From contig JACGZH010000011.1 of assembly GCA_014706385.1 (NCBI GenBank), forward strand, positions 682,001-746,000: DNA of 64,000 bases, in the 5' to 3' direction. Under the pieces are notes generated by a model, which saw nothing but the letters and a program-made list of their open reading frames with translations, had not been told where the DNA came from and searched no databases. Positions 1 to 12,328 of the stretch are shown one piece after another. Each line of letters begins with the position of its first letter. The first letter of the stretch is position 1. Position numbers and translations under genes: made by a program. Source of the stretch: Phaffia rhodozyma. Taxonomy: Eukaryota > Basidiomycota > Tremellomycetes > Cystofilobasidiales > Mrakiaceae.

Positions 1-3000
1 ATCCGGTCATTCGCATCACAATTGAATCATTTCTATTAGGAGAAAATCAATATATCAGTCTCAATCTCATGGGATGGAATCTTAGAAGAACCAGTTATTG
101 AGCGGAAGACTATACAAACCTGAGTCCATTCTCCTCCATGATAGCTTCTACTTTGTCCACCAAGACTGGGAGGTATCTTTCTGACTCGGCCATAGCTAAT
201 CCACATGTGGGCAGGGCGACACATGCCGAACTTGATAACCGCAGAGCCGAGAAGTTCAGATTATCAAGCTTGTACTTTGCAAGAAGTGACTTGATCTCCG
301 GCAAGTTCTTTGGAGGAATATCAGAGAGGATAAGGTGCTGATTGGCGGTGAGTCGGAAGAAACCCTTGTGAACTTTAGCAATCTCTCGAAGACCGGTCTT
401 GAATTGCAAGTTAGGCTCGTCTTGAACTCGACCATTCTATTGATGACGCGGGCAAAAATCAAGACATATGAGATTACTGAGATTTGATAGATGAATCTAT
501 GAAAAAAGAAGAAGAGAAAACCTACCTCGATGAACATAGTAAAGTGGTGGTTTCCATCATGACCCGTAGACCATCCGAATTTATCGATACTGCTATCGAA
601 CTTGAACGGTCTCTCGGGCTGTAGCTTATAACCGAGTCGCTTTTCGACTTCATCCCTAAAGCCATCCAATCCAAGTCGATCGACGGTGTACTTGAGACGC
701 TGTTGATCGACAAATGGAACAGAAAGTCGATGCCCAAACTCAGCTAAATAATTCAAGTTCTGCTTAGCTCGAGAAAATATAATTCATGACAAGACTTACA
801 GCGTTCTTTCGATCAGCTCGATTTCCATGGTCCCTTTGGGTGAGCATAATGGCCTCAGCCACAGCACATCCCTGCTCAGGGGTAACAAAACCAATCACAT
901 CACCCAATCGGGGATATGTCTTTGTATTGGAATGTGTAACTCCCATACCACCACCAACGGTGACGTTGTAACCGACGATATTCTCCGAGGCCTTGTCTAC
1001 GATTCCGATGAAACCAACATCGTTGGTGTACACGTCGACATCGTTGTGGGGAGGTAAGCACACAGCAATCTTGAACTGTAAAGCCAGTCCAAACAATGAA
1101 GAACCTTGAGTAAGAGAAAGAAGAAAACACACAAAACAAAGGACGCAGAAGAGCACGAACCTTTCGGGGCAAATAGTACTTTCCATACATAGGCTCAAAG
1201 TCCTGAACAGCATCTCCTGCAACTTTCTTCTTATCGAGCCAAATCTCAGCGTAGGCACTGGTGTTGGGAAGAAGATGCTCAGAGAGATCTTTAGAGAACT
1301 GCCAGACCTCCTTGTGAAGGTGAGACATTGAAGGGTTGGCAGAACACTGAACATTTCGGTCTGAGGAAGAGATTGTAAGCAAGGACAGGAGTTGTATCAC
1401 ATGTTGAACGAAAATAGTACTTACTAACATCACCACAAGCGGCGATAGTGTCTAGTAAGGCTCGATTGATGTCCTGAATTGCAGGCTTGAGGTGCTTTTT
1501 GACTGTAGTGTATCGAGCGAAGAGGTGTACCAAGTCAGACAGAGAAAGCGTGGACTATCAGAATATACAGCAAACTTACTAATTCCGTGATACTGCCAAG
1601 TCTGTCGGGTTGTCATCTTGAGTGTTCCATTTCCGTGAACGTCAGAGATGTGGTCCATAGCGAGCCACTGCTCAGGAGTAGCTACCCCAGCAGGAAGCCG
1701 AACCCGGACCTAAAGTAGTTTGTACGGAATATAAGTAGTGAAATCAATGCAGCAGGCGAAGAGATATAACCGTACCATGAATGAGTAAGCTGGCTCCAGA
1801 CCGGCGGCTGTCCGTTCGTCTCGAATATCTCGATCATCTTGTTGGTAAATGCTATCAGAACGGGAATAAGAGTCATTAGTATCATCACGCAGTGTGACTT
1901 GCTCGAGAGGGCAAAGCGAAACAAACCCGTGGAACTTGGTGAGTTGACCATCAGAAGCATCCAAAGCACCAGTCGAAGTATCAACCAATCCCTGTAGAGA
2001 TCAACCACAGCGATTAGTCTATCAGAGGAGATGCATGAACGTATAACACTGAGAACAACTTACCTCAGCAATCGTTCCTCTCAAGTAGTTCGAAGATATC
2101 TTGATATGCTCGTTAGTAATAGGTTCGGGCTCGGCTTCTAAGACTTCGATACCATCAACTCCCATCGCCTTCCAAACCAAAGGCTCCCAGATCTTATATC
2201 CGGTTTGAGGTCCATCAGCGTCCTGGTCATCTCCTAAACCGAGAGGGACCATCCTTTCCGCTCCCAATTCTTCAAACCGAGCATCCATGTCCTTCGAGGC
2301 CTTGTTGTAGTAATGCGCATCTTCGGGTCGAGGCCAGTAATGAGAGTCTCCCATTCCGAACACTGTGTACTTAAGGTCGGCCGAGAAGATCTTGTCGCCT
2401 TTGGCAGCATGGGCAGCGAGAGCTTTGACAGTCGCTCGGGAGTTCTGTGGGGCCTCTCCCTGACCAGCGGTAGAAGTAACAATAGCGACATGAGACTCAA
2501 GTTTAAGATCATCTAGAGGAAAGTTATCCATCGGGATGCATCGAGCAGCTAGTCCTCGAAGACCGGCTCGCATGGCCAGTCTCTTAGCCATCTTCTCGGC
2601 CGCTCCTCCATCGGAAGCAAAGAGGATCAATAATGGAGGTCCGTCGAAAGCAGAAAGGAGTTTATCATAAGCTGCCTGAGCCTTATCTTTTCTTGCAACA
2701 AGAAGTTTCTCTCCAAGTGAACCGACTAGCTCAGGAGCCAGGGTTGGCTGGGCGTTGGTTAACTGCGAAAGATGCGATTGTCGGTCGAGGAATTCTTGGA
2801 GCTCGTTTTTGATATGCTCAGAATCAAGTTTGAAAGGCTCTTTGCCGATAGCCTCAAGAGAGGGGTTCCATCGGTAGAGAGGCCAGTAACCAGTGTCAAC
2901 AGCAAGCTTCGTCTCCTTCAGGACAGAGAGGGCGGAGGCTGTCTCCTCAGCATAAGGCAGATAAGCAAGAACTATGGAAGGTCCTTTGAACTGGTCAGCC

Positions 3001-4751
3001 TCATGCAAGGCCTGAAGAACCTGCGAATAGGAAGAGTAGACAGCGACGGATCTGTACAAAAAAATATGAGCACAATAAGTATATAGACAAAGATAGATAC
3101 AGTCAGGGCGAACTTACGCCACATAAACATCGCCATGATTCATAGCATAAAGACCGACATCCTTCTTTCTCTTGTGGGCTTCGGCAGCGTTTCTTTCAGT
3201 GTAGGGCACAGAATCAATCAACAACAAGTTCACATTCTCTCCCGAGGCGATAGCGTGATGCACTCCACTAGCTCCGAGATCGTATGACCAGGCGTCACTT
3301 CCAATGATCCATCTGCTGAGGGGTTTCACCAACTCCTTGAGCTCAATGATCTTCTTCCCAGCCTTGGAATGAACGGCATCATCTACCTCTAAGGCAGCAA
3401 CAGCAGCCTTTCCAGTAGACTCAGCCGTAGCAGCGTCGTCCTTAGCGAGCAACCACTTGGCGAAGGCAGAGTGTACGGACTGAGAAACACCGTACGTGTT
3501 GATGAGACCCTTAACAGCTTCAACGAGTTGGTCTCGCTTCGCAATATCGGACCGAACTTTACCAAGAGCGTATTCCGGAAGGGTAGCATTAGGCCCCTCA
3601 GCTGGGACCAGTGCGGGGGCATTGGAAATCTCAAGACGAGTTCCAAATACCTGAGAGAGCATCTTGGTGTAGGCAGACTCGAGCTCAGGGACTGCGGGAA
3701 TAGAGAGAGAAGAGTTAAGTTCTGAGGACAAAGAGGGAATAGAACCAAGAACAAGGTCCTGAGAAGAGCCGAGCCTTGTGATGATGTGCGAGACTTCCGC
3801 CTCAACGGTGTGCTGGTTGGTAGAAAGTGTACCGAGAAGCCCTCCATGAACGTGGGGAGCATCGTTCTGATCGGAGAAGGCCGAAGCGACATCGAGGTAG
3901 AGACCTCCCCATTTGGTGGTTTTTCGGAAGCTCTGTTCCAGTACAATGATGTTCTTCACGCCCTCAGGGAGAGCGGCGATCAATCGGCAGGGTGCGAAGG
4001 GTCGAAGAAGCAGTACTTCGAGCACTCCGAAGTGAGTTGAAGACGTTTTGGCGAGGTGAGCAAGAGAGGGAGTATCCGTGCCAAAAACTATGAACACTGT
4101 CGAAGCGTTAGCTGGACCGGAGTAAACGTACGGTCGTTGGGGCCGTCGAAGAAGAGCAAGGGTAGAGAGAGAAGCCCGTTCAAACGCCTTGAAGCCCTCC
4201 GAAAGAGTCGGGTTGATATTGGCTGTCGCAGGAATGGGCAACACAGCTTCGACAAATTCCCTCAAGGGAGTCTCTTCCAATACCTCAAAACCAAGCTCGT
4301 TCTGCTCCAGCTGAGTGAAGATGTGAAGGACAGCCTTGGCACACTGCCGAGCGTACTTGCTAGCGATAATGGCATGATCATGAGCATCCTGAGCGGTTGT
4401 GGAAAGAATGATAGTCCAACCAGAGGAACGAAGGGCAACAGCGTCGGAGAGATCAGAGCTCTTAGGAAGAGCAACGTGAACGACGGTCGCGCTAGATCCC
4501 AGTGAGGTCAAGGATGGAACCAGTCGGTTGAAAGAACCGGTTGACTCAAGCAAGATCGATGTAAGCTTATGGTCGACACTAGCCGATCGGGAAGCAATCA
4601 ATCCAGGATCGGCATGTGTTGGGAGAATTTCGATTCTAGGCGATGAATTGGATGAGCTCGGAAGAGCATAGACAGATTTTGTTGATATAAGGAGGGTAGA
4701 AGAAGTGGCCTGGGCGATCTGCCCAACGAGCGATGTGGTGGAAGTAGACAT
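1..4751 (-). CDS. MET5: Sulfite reductase beta subunit (Met5/Ecm17 type), C-terminus beyond window edge
   Basis: Hemoprotein subunit of assimilatory NADPH-sulfite reductase, which reduces sulfite to sulfide for cysteine and methionine synthesis in the cytosol. The order of parts matches fungal Met5: a pyruvate:ferredoxin-oxidoreductase-like N-terminal half (4751-3118, continuing to about 2870), a flavodoxin domain (about 2640-2200, with [20 protein letters not shown] and [12 protein letters not shown]), then the start of the siroheme nitrite/sulfite reductase repeats ([43 protein letters not shown]). The siroheme/4Fe-4S cysteine motif lies past base 1. Introns I can place: 3117-3052, 2063-1992 and 119-33; several more lie between 1900 and 440. 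The ATG at 4751 (MSTSTTSL) is preferred. An in-frame ATG at 4862 would add a hydrophobic stretch that looks like untranslated leader or intron. Identification is firm; the start and some splice sites are provisional. Confidence 0.9.
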
Positions 4752-7471
4752 TTCTTCATAGGCCAGATGAAAAAAGATGGGCGAAATCAGTAAAATGAAC
4801 ACAACAGCGGAAGTGGCAAAGCCAACTACATGTCGATCGATGACCTCTGAAAGGACCATCAATAGGGCCAGCAGATCGGTTGAGGGTAAATCGCCACATC
4901 GTAGCTGTTCTCGACATGAGGGACAAACACAATAGGATGGATACTACGTACGAGACAGCCAATAATAGTGTGTAGATACTGGACAGGGCGAATTGGGAAG
5001 GTGAGTTCTAGATTGGAGAGAGAGCTGAATCAAGACGAACAACGAAGGAGAGAGGAGACCAAGCGGTGGCGAGACAAGCGTTGACAGTAGAAGAGGGGGG
5101 ACGACGACTCAAGAAGAACAGGAAGAAGGCGTGGATGAGTGTGGAAGGAAAGAAAGAAAGAGAGGAAGGAACGGGTGGAAAAAAAAGTCTTGAGCGATCT
5201 GAAGAAATGGATTCGTAGAAAAAGATAGCGTGCTCGATGTTTTCCCGATGGCACCATTGGATGAGTCCGCTGCTTTATTTCCGAATAATTCAAAGATAAC
5301 AAGAATCGGTTACTAATGTAACCATGCTCTTTTCCTTACACACTTACTCCTCCTTCTAGACTTTCATCAGCATTTCTCATAGTTTTTAATTATAATCAAA
5401 GATGGTAGAAGAAAGAAGGAAAGAATGCAGCCAAATAGGAGGAAGAACAAAAGTGGAACACACTTAACAGTTTATCAGCTTCTCTCGAGAGATTATCAAG
5501 TTGGTTTCACAAGTATTATTCATACTATCTCTCCTGGCGGGAATATTGGAAGATGGCAACGTACTCTTTTTGTATTTAACACCAAATAGAAGAAAGCTGT
5601 ATTTTATCGACATCGAGACGATCTAAATCTTTGACGTTGCACCAGCGTCTGGTTCCTTGGAATCTGTCTTTTTCCATGATTCTATGAACCTTATTCGTAC
5701 ACACATGCTTAGACCTGTGCATTCTTTTTCTATGTAAATCTCATAGGCAGCCACCGCTAACCCGCTGCGATTTCGGCAAGGTACACTGTATATCATAGAC
5801 ATCTCAGCGGTGAAGAGCGCGCTTGATCAAATCGGGGACTTTTTTGTCAAAAGTGAACGGAGTATTCGCTGTCGGAGAAAAAGCAAAAAACGAATAATTG
5901 CCTCCCCAGGTCATCAGCAAACAAAATCGAAGCCCAACCCGAAGACCGGTTACAATGAGCGACATATTTTAATCTATGGCATTTGCATTCGACCAAAGAT
6001 CTTATCTCACTGCATGATCAGGTGTCTTGAGAATGGTCTGGTATATTTGTCTGTCCGACTGGTATTAAATATTGATCGGTGATGAACAACAGCTTGACCC
6101 GGATATGAGAGCCGAACATTACTGACACAAAAGCCCTGCTTCAGACCAGCGGTTAGGAGGAAGAGTGGCGTGACTAAACCATCATTGCAAGGAAACCGGG
6201 ACGTAAGATGCAGGGAAGAGGATTTATAGTTGCGTGCACGATGAAATAAGTTATCATGTCCAAGAGTGGCGCATGAACCCTATATGAACGCTATGAATCC
6301 ATCACACATAGTACACCTTTTGTAGGGTAACCCGCTGGATCTTATCTTGAACGAAATCGTGCTTCTGATGATCGCATAACTAACAGAAAGATAAAGAAGA
6401 GATAGTCGCATCTCGATGTTTGACACAGGATCAAACAAGTTCAGGTTGTTTAATTGATGGCCCTATTTGATTGTAGCACGACCCAACTTATCATTCTGGG
6501 CCGAAAGTCAATTGGGTTGTTCGCAGGTGAAACATAAGTGCTTACATAGGACCTTCTTTCTCGTGGTAAGATTCTGGCGGTGATAGGGAGCAAAGATACC
6601 GGTCTTGACTTAAAATTCGGATGAGTCACAACGTCAGGATTGAACGATTATCATCAGGCGGAGTTAGAGAAGTTGATGTCCAGGAAAGGCTTGTAAGTGA
6701 GTGTGTTATGATCACGTTTCGACGTTGGAGGACCAAAAATCAGTCAACAACACCGCTTGAATAATCATCGTCACGAGATATAAGACAATATATAGCGATC
6801 ATAGACATCTGGCCGACATCTCTCATCTGTCTTGTCTGTGAAATTTGGGAGAGAAACAAAAAAGTTGATATATATTTAGTAGGAAAAGCCAACGAGAGGC
6901 TCTGTTGAACGCATGCAGTACGCGAATGAAACACATTCATTCCGGTATTTCTTAGTGCATTGCCCATAAACTCACGATTACGCATGCTCTTGCCTCCTAT
7001 CTACGTTCTTGACGATCTTTGTGCTGTTATCTCTGTCGATTGGATCTGCGCTGTACGTGGTTGTCGAACGTGATGATATAAACAGAGAGTTTCTCGTACT
7101 GGCGTATCGGAAGGGCAACTTGGACCTAGTCTCCAATCCTGATTCCGATCTGGTCTTGCTCCTGGCTCTCTCAATCATCAAATCGACACCGTGCGTCCGT
7201 GTGTGTGTTTGTTTGGGAGGGCCAGAAACAGAAAGCGTAAAACCAGTTACTGCATATACGACATTGGAGAGATATGTGCAGAAAGTAGGATGGAAAAGAT
7301 AGAAGAACACACCAATGCCCTCTACTGGTTACCTAGACAACGGAAACCACGGTTTGTGTCTACACTTTTGCGTTCAACCGCCCTGCCAATGTCATCTTAG
7401 ATTGGGGTTTTACAAGAGCCAGAAAGAAAAAGAGGAGGAGGAATAAGAGTAAGAAAAACGAGAAAGAGAGG
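4752..7471. other. Intergenic stretch, no supported gene
   Basis: About 2.7 kb between the start of the sulfite reductase gene and the outer edge of the left inverted-repeat arm. Positions 4752-5030 hold the likely leader and promoter of that gene. Beyond that I see only short frames without recognisable motifs or splice-linked extensions (for example near 5810-6082 and 6978-7310, the latter open on both strands). Purine/pyrimidine-rich runs occur around 5050-5180 and 7420-7470. No tRNA or transposon sequence is evident. Confidence 0.5.
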
Positions 7472-7759
7472 TTCTGGCCCCCTTACGTTGTGTCCAAATG
7501 TTTCTTTCACGAGATGAACGATCTGTCAAATTCAAACGATATCGAGACTACGGGTCCGAACGTTTGCTACCAAACACCTGGGTTGATGCGTACCCGGTTT
7601 GAGAGACAGAAAAGGAATCAGAAATATGAGCAGAAGACTTGTAAAAGTTCATCCGAGGGAACAAAACTATCAACATTTCCACAGAACCGATAGGAATCCG
7701 ACAGCTTTCATTGTGTTCATCACTGATAGAATCACGTCTAAGCCTCTACCAAACATCCA

Positions 7760-7832
7760 GCCCGTATAGCTAAGTGGTTATAGCGCATCGCTTGTAACGA
7801 TGAGGTCCGTGGTTCAAATCCGCGTTCGGGCT
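7760..7832 (+). tRNA. tRNA-Thr (anticodon UGU), left arm copy
   Basis: A full cloverleaf can be folded without an intron. The acceptor stem pairs GCCCGTA with TTCGGGC (one T-T mismatch). The anticodon stem is CATCG/CGATG around loop CTTGTAA with anticodon TGT at 7793-7795. The T arm is CGTGG-TTCAAAT-CCGCG. A T-run starting at 7834, typical of RNA polymerase III termination, follows at once. It sits about 290 bp inside the outer edge of the left arm. An identical copy lies in the mirror position of the right arm. Confidence 0.95.
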
Positions 7833-7840
7833 CTTTTTTT

Positions 7841-8451
7841 CCTCTCTGCTCATTTGTCTTTTCTCTCTATCACTTCCTTTTTGCGATCCAAATTTATTCG
7901 CGGTGTGAGCTGTATCTGCTCGTGTAGTAGTTCTTGATGCTACTCATGTCCGATAGATCTTGTTTTTGTTAGGTCTTTCTCGTCATGTTTCTATGCGTAA
8001 TGGGAACTCTCGAACGTGTTGGAACCCTCCGCAGTCAGGGACTAAGCAGAAGAAGAATGATAATACATGAGACAAGCCGTTCACCTTCGACTCTCGATAG
8101 CCGTTCTTGGTCGACACTATCGCTTTCGCAGCCTTGAAAACGCTGTTGAAAGCTGACAGTTTAAATAATGTTCCAGTTGCAATAGATCGGTGATCTTGCA
8201 GAGGCAACATCTGGAGATGATGCACGGGAATTAAACATTATCTTTTTACGGTAGCTATTCTTTTCCATTTTCTTTTTCTCTTCTCTCTGTATCGTCCTGC
8301 GATAGGTATATTGGAACATCTGGGTAGTGATCATTCCGGCTTGAAAACAAAACCAGAAGCTAGGTTAGAGACGAGATTATGGATGAAGAACGAGCAAAGA
8401 AGGTCTGGTAGAAAAACTCAATCACATTCATCTGTCTATCTGAAATATACT
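7841..8451. other. Non-coding part of left arm between tRNA and LTR remnant
   Basis: About 0.6 kb of arm sequence with no recognisable gene, repeated in mirror image at 33206-33816. A minus-strand frame of 80 codons (7983-8225) has no motif I recognise. This stretch is the only substantial part of the arm outside the tRNA that does not look retrotransposon-derived. Confidence 0.4.
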
Positions 8452-8628
8452 TTAGTCACTGAAGGTACCTGGTGAATCAATCGGAGAAGCCGAAGAGGAA
8501 GAACGGAAAATGGACTGGCTAGAAGGAAATCGTTGGAGGGAAGGAGCCTTGGGTTGCCAAACATCTTTACGAATGCTTCTTTCTGTCATGATCTGGCCCA
8601 GGTCGACCAGTACTTTTGAGAGGTTCAT
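8452..8628 (-). other. Short open frame (58 codons) after LTR remnant C, left arm
   Basis: The frame begins MNLSKVLVDLGQIMTER and ends at a TAA, about 25 nt past the LTR-like sequence, where a Copia gag frame would be expected. It may be a truncated gag start or chance. The exact mirror is at 33029-33205. No family is recognised and no function is implied. Confidence 0.25.
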
Positions 8629-8654
8629 GGCTTGTTGCTACAAACCGAACGACA

Positions 8655-9064
8655 TGGTTTCCTATCTACAATAAAGCAAGTAAGCTATCGGTGACCGATG
8701 AGGAAATAGGCAGAGTACGGAAACAGATAGGGACTAACCTCAGTGACCAAATAGTTCTTGGAGAAAGCTGAGAAAAGAGAAAGAGAAAAGGAAAGAAAGC
8801 GTTGGGCGGAGAGATATATATGTCGAAGAACACGAGGCAAAACACGAATGCCGAGATGAGAAGAAAGATAAACGAGAAGATATGAAGATACGAGAATGAG
8901 AAGGAAGGTAAGAGGAGTAAGGCCAAAAGGACACCAAGACTAACAGCCACGATGGAGAAAAATGTCTGTTCAGATGTTGAATGAAACAGACTGAGGCGAA
9001 GATGAAACAGGATGATTCTAAGAAATCACCCCAACACAATCAACCCCAACAGATGATTCCAACA
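8655..9064 (-). mobile_element. LTR remnant C (Copia-family LTR), left arm
   Basis: Read on the minus strand it starts TGTTGGAATCATC at 9064. It shares with the LTRs of element B the opening TGTTGGAAT, the CATCGTGGCTGTT block and a pyrimidine-rich run ending in CTTTCTCAGC/CCTCAGTATT, so it is a related but distinct LTR subfamily. It is preceded by AACAGCAACGATGAGTGGGAG, nearly the same as the sequence just before the 3' LTR of element B, which suggests it is the 3' LTR of an element whose body is mostly lost. The far end (about 8655) is approximate. Part of it recurs in the central core at 22840-23051. Confidence 0.7.
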
Positions 9065-9706
9065 CTCCCACTCATCGTTGCTGTTTATACAAAGATGTGA
9101 GTCATTGAGAAAAGACAGATTGTCATGATCAAATCCGGGTTGACTATCACAGGGCTACTTTGCGCAACGTGGATTATTCTTGACACAGCGTCGGTTGAAG
9201 TGCAGAACGTAACAAAAAGCTACAGATGAACAGACAGAAAAGCTCCGAGAAGTGGAAGTAGAAGTAGAGATAGAAGAAGGAGATAGAGAGAAGAACTAGG
9301 AACACACCTCAGTGGACCAGAATGGGGTTCTGGTGATGTCTGAGGTGAAGAAAGGAGATGGGAAGCTGAGAAGGCTTATATGGAAAGTGGTGGACGAGAA
9401 AGTTGAGCAAGCACAGAGACAAGCCGAAGAAGGTGGAGCAAGCCGGAGAAGGTGAGACTAGTCGGAAAAAATAAATGAAAGACATGGAAAATATGTAGAA
9501 ACAGTATGGATCGATAGAGCAAGGTTGCCTGGTCCGGATGGTGAAAGAAGTAGAGCGATCCGGGCGGGATTGGTGGAGATATGGGCGAAATAAGGAAAAA
9601 ATCGAGAAACATCAAAGGACGAAACGACGACCGGCGGCGGGCGCAGGATTACGTAAGCTCGCGCGATGGGAGGTGATGAAGTCAAGAAAAGAAAAACAGA
9701 AGAAAA
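9065..9706. other. Degenerate sequence between LTR C and Copia fragment A, left arm
   Basis: About 640 bp without a supported gene; mirror copy at 31951-32592. On the minus strand, the part next to LTR C probably includes the residual 3' internal region and polypurine tract of element C. The part near 9700 probably includes the decayed upstream portion of Copia fragment A. The junction between the two cannot be placed by eye. Confidence 0.4.
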
Positions 9707-11588
9707 ATGGATGGAAATATAGCTATGTGGTTACATCCCGGGCTGTGCAACATGTGGTCACGGTGCAATTCTAACAGAAGGAACGTACTCACCGTGCCGA
9801 AGGAACACCAGATGTATGCGGTTGCGCTAGAACGAGAAGGATCACCGGAGATCGAAGAAGTACTGGAAGCTACACAAATATCACAAACAAAACCAACAAA
9901 ACCCTCAAAACCAACCAAAGAAGTAAACGAAATGACGGAGGTAGTGGAGACACCAACAACAAACTCAAATAAAACATCAGCAAACAAAACATCAGCAGCC
10001 CAGAAAACATCCTCCCTCGAGCTGATGATGGCCCACAGACGGATGGGACACATCAACATCGGCGCAATCAGAAAGACAGAAAGGGCGGTCGACGGACTCA
10101 CTATCCAGACCGGCAGCAAGGACTTCCGATGTGAGGCATGCAGCATCGAAAAGGCCCAGCGCTCGTCGTTCAAGCCGACAGGAACGGTTTACACAACCCC
10201 AGGCGAGGTGGTCTCGGTCGATCTGTTTGGACCCCTTCCAAAGACAATGGACGGATATGCCTACGGTCTTGTCATCGTCGACTCGGCCACCAAGTATTTC
10301 CGGCTTTTCTTGCTCAAGCTCAAGTCGGATGCGCTGACCTGTTGGAAACGTTTTGTTGACGAGTCCAGACGAAAAGACATCGCCATCAAGGCGATGAGAA
10401 GCGACGGAGGAGGCGAGTTCGTGAGCAATGCATTCTCCGAGTACCTGTCTCTGATGAACATCGAACGGCAGACGACGAACCCACACACTCCCGAGCAGAA
10501 CGGCGAGGCAGAAAGAGCTGTGCGCACCATCAAGGATGGAACGCGCACCATGCTTGCTGATGCCGGACTGCCCAAGGAGTTCTGGGGACTGGCCGCCAAG
10601 GCGTTTGTGTTCACCAGAAACAAGTCCTGGGTGCAGAAAGTACAAGGTATACCTGAAGAGCGCTGGACAGGCAAGAAAGTAGACGTCAATCGGCTCCGTG
10701 CTTTCGGCTGTACTGCTTTCTACCACATACCGAACGCAGACAGAAAGCATGCACTGTCGCCAAAGGGTAAGAAGGCAGTCTTTGTCGGCTACGGCGAAGA
10801 AAACGGAGTGAAAGGATGGAAAGTATGGGACGAGGCAAAAGCGAAAGTGATCTCGTCAGCGAGTGTCAAGTTCTGGGAAGATGACTTCCAAAGAAAAGAA
10901 AAAGGATCGACTAACATGATGGAAGACAGCGAGACTGCGTTCGATCAGCCGTGGACAGCAGTCTCAGCTGTGAGAGAGCTGATTCCAGTTGCATCCACTC
11001 AGTATCAGTCGCCCTATCTTCCAAATCGATACGCTCCTATACCACATCCAGTCAAGACAGAAAGTCCTGATGCAAGTAGTCGGGATGATAGATCTAATGG
11101 ATCTGATGGGTCTGACTCGGATTATCAGAATCCAGAAGAAGAAGAGGAGGAGGAGGAGGAGGAGGAGGAGGAGGAGGAAGACGAAAAAATTGAAAAAATT
11201 GAAAAAGATGATGAAGATGATGTTGAAGAACGAGAAGGAAGAGAGAAAGAAAGAGAGAATGTTGTTGGGGGCCAAGTCGTTGGAATCGCAGAAGAAAGTG
11301 CAGCTGACGACAATGTAGAAGAAGAAAGCGAGGCTGTTCAAGTGGAGGAGAAAGAAAGAACGGAAGAAAAGGAGGAGGAAGAAGAAGAGGAAGAGGAAGA
11401 AGACCAAAGTCCAATCGAAACAGAGGTAGTGTCAGCAGACGAGTCAGACTCGGATAGCACCATCATCTATGAACCTCGAACGACTAGAATAGTGCCTGCT
11501 GATGTTGTGTTTCCAGTTCAGACAGACACAGTAATGGAATCTGCTTCGGTTGTTGCTGGATCTATTATTGGGCCAGAAAGGGTGATAG
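9707..11588 (+). pseudogene. Copia fragment A: pre-integrase/integrase with acidic tail, left arm
   Basis: Ty1/Copia polyprotein piece. It has a GAG-pre-integrase zinc-binding segment (LMMAHRRMGHINIGAIRK ... CEACSIEKAQRSSF) followed by an intact-looking integrase core with the three acidic positions (SVDLFGPLP, RSDGGGEFVSN, PHTPEQNGEAERAV). A conserved VFVGYGEENGVKGWKVWD segment and a long glutamate-rich tail (11138-11420) follow. Gag and protease are missing upstream and reverse transcriptase downstream. The frame is cut at 11589, where the 5' LTR of element B begins; its last about 27 codons are LTR sequence. The fragment is therefore the older element into which B inserted. The right-arm copy differs by an extra four codons (PSPY repeat) and by substitutions near 10687-10733. 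Confidence 0.88.
11138..11180 (+). repeat. GAG/GAA microsatellite coding poly-glutamate
   Basis: Near-perfect GAG repeat within Copia fragment A, coding a glutamate run; a second, less regular run lies at 11363-11402. Mirror copies sit in the right arm near 30460-30510 and 30240-30280. Confidence 0.85.
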
Positions 11589-11964
11589 TGTTGGAATTGT
11601 TGTTGGAATTATCTGTTCGAATCCTTTTCTCGAACTATCTGTTCGAATTACCTTCTGGATTTCTTTAGGTCGGAATCATTTCTTAGACTCGTTCTCTTTC
11701 ACCTTCAACCCATTCTGTCTCAGTCGACATCTTGGCAGATATCTTCTCCCATCGTGGCTGTTTCTCTTAGTGTCGTCTTAGCTTCTTTCTTTTTATCTTT
11801 CTTCTCATTTGGGCACGTTGTGTTCTCTCACATATATGTGCGCTCGACACTTTCGTTTCTCTTCTTTTTCTTTTTCCCTTCCTCAGTATTCACAAAGACT
11901 GTTTGTGTGCTGAGTTAGAATATATCTGTTCCATCTTGCAGAACAAACCGTGAATCTCTTTAGA
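11589..11964 (+). repeat. 5' LTR of Copia element B, left arm
   Basis: Starts TGTTGGAATTG and ends near GAATCTCTTTAGA, about 376 bp. It matches the 3' LTR at 17186-17572 in blocks (ATCTGTTCGAATCC, CCCATTCTGTCTCAGTCGAC, GAGATATCTTCTCCCATCG-like, CTCACATATAT). It differs by several indels and many substitutions, so this is an old insertion. It is embedded in the reading frame of fragment A. Confidence 0.85.
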
Positions 11965-12004
11965 GATTAAGAGTCTGAGAACTTCATCAATATAGCTAAC
12001 AAAC

Positions 12005-12328
12005 ATGGCAAACATCGAGACCAAAGCCCCTGCCATCATCGTTCCTGTCCCCTCTGACGTCCCGCTGTTCACCCGGCTGGCCGATCCGTCCATCGGCCAG
12101 TTCGATCGGCTGTCGTCTCCGAACAACCCAGCTACAAACTATGTCATCTGGGAGAACAGACTCGAGTCTGCGCTCACCGAGATGAACATCTGGGACATCA
12201 TCTCTGGCGAACGAACACGGCCGACGGACGACTATCCACTTGCTCAGAAGGCGTGGGACAAAGACGACTCGTCTGCAACATCCTCGGCCAGGTCGGCAAA
12301 GATGAACTCGGAAGGGACAGACCGTTGA
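12005..12328 (+). pseudogene. Element B gag N-terminal fragment, left arm
   Basis: Starts MANIETKAPAIIVPVPSDV about 40 nt after the 5' LTR. It contains a gag-like stretch (NYVIWENRLESALTEMNIWD, typical of Copia gag). The frame ends in a TGA at 12326-12328, while the continuing gag sequence (LVCNILGQVGKDEL) is in another frame from about 12250. This is a frameshift plus probable internal loss, since Copia gag is usually longer. The same break is present in the right arm. Confidence 0.8.

Noticed and set aside
6978..7310. Overlapping open frames on both strands (110 and 97 codons)
   Set aside because: No start context, splice linkage or recognisable motif. Frames open on both strands in this composition are expected by chance.
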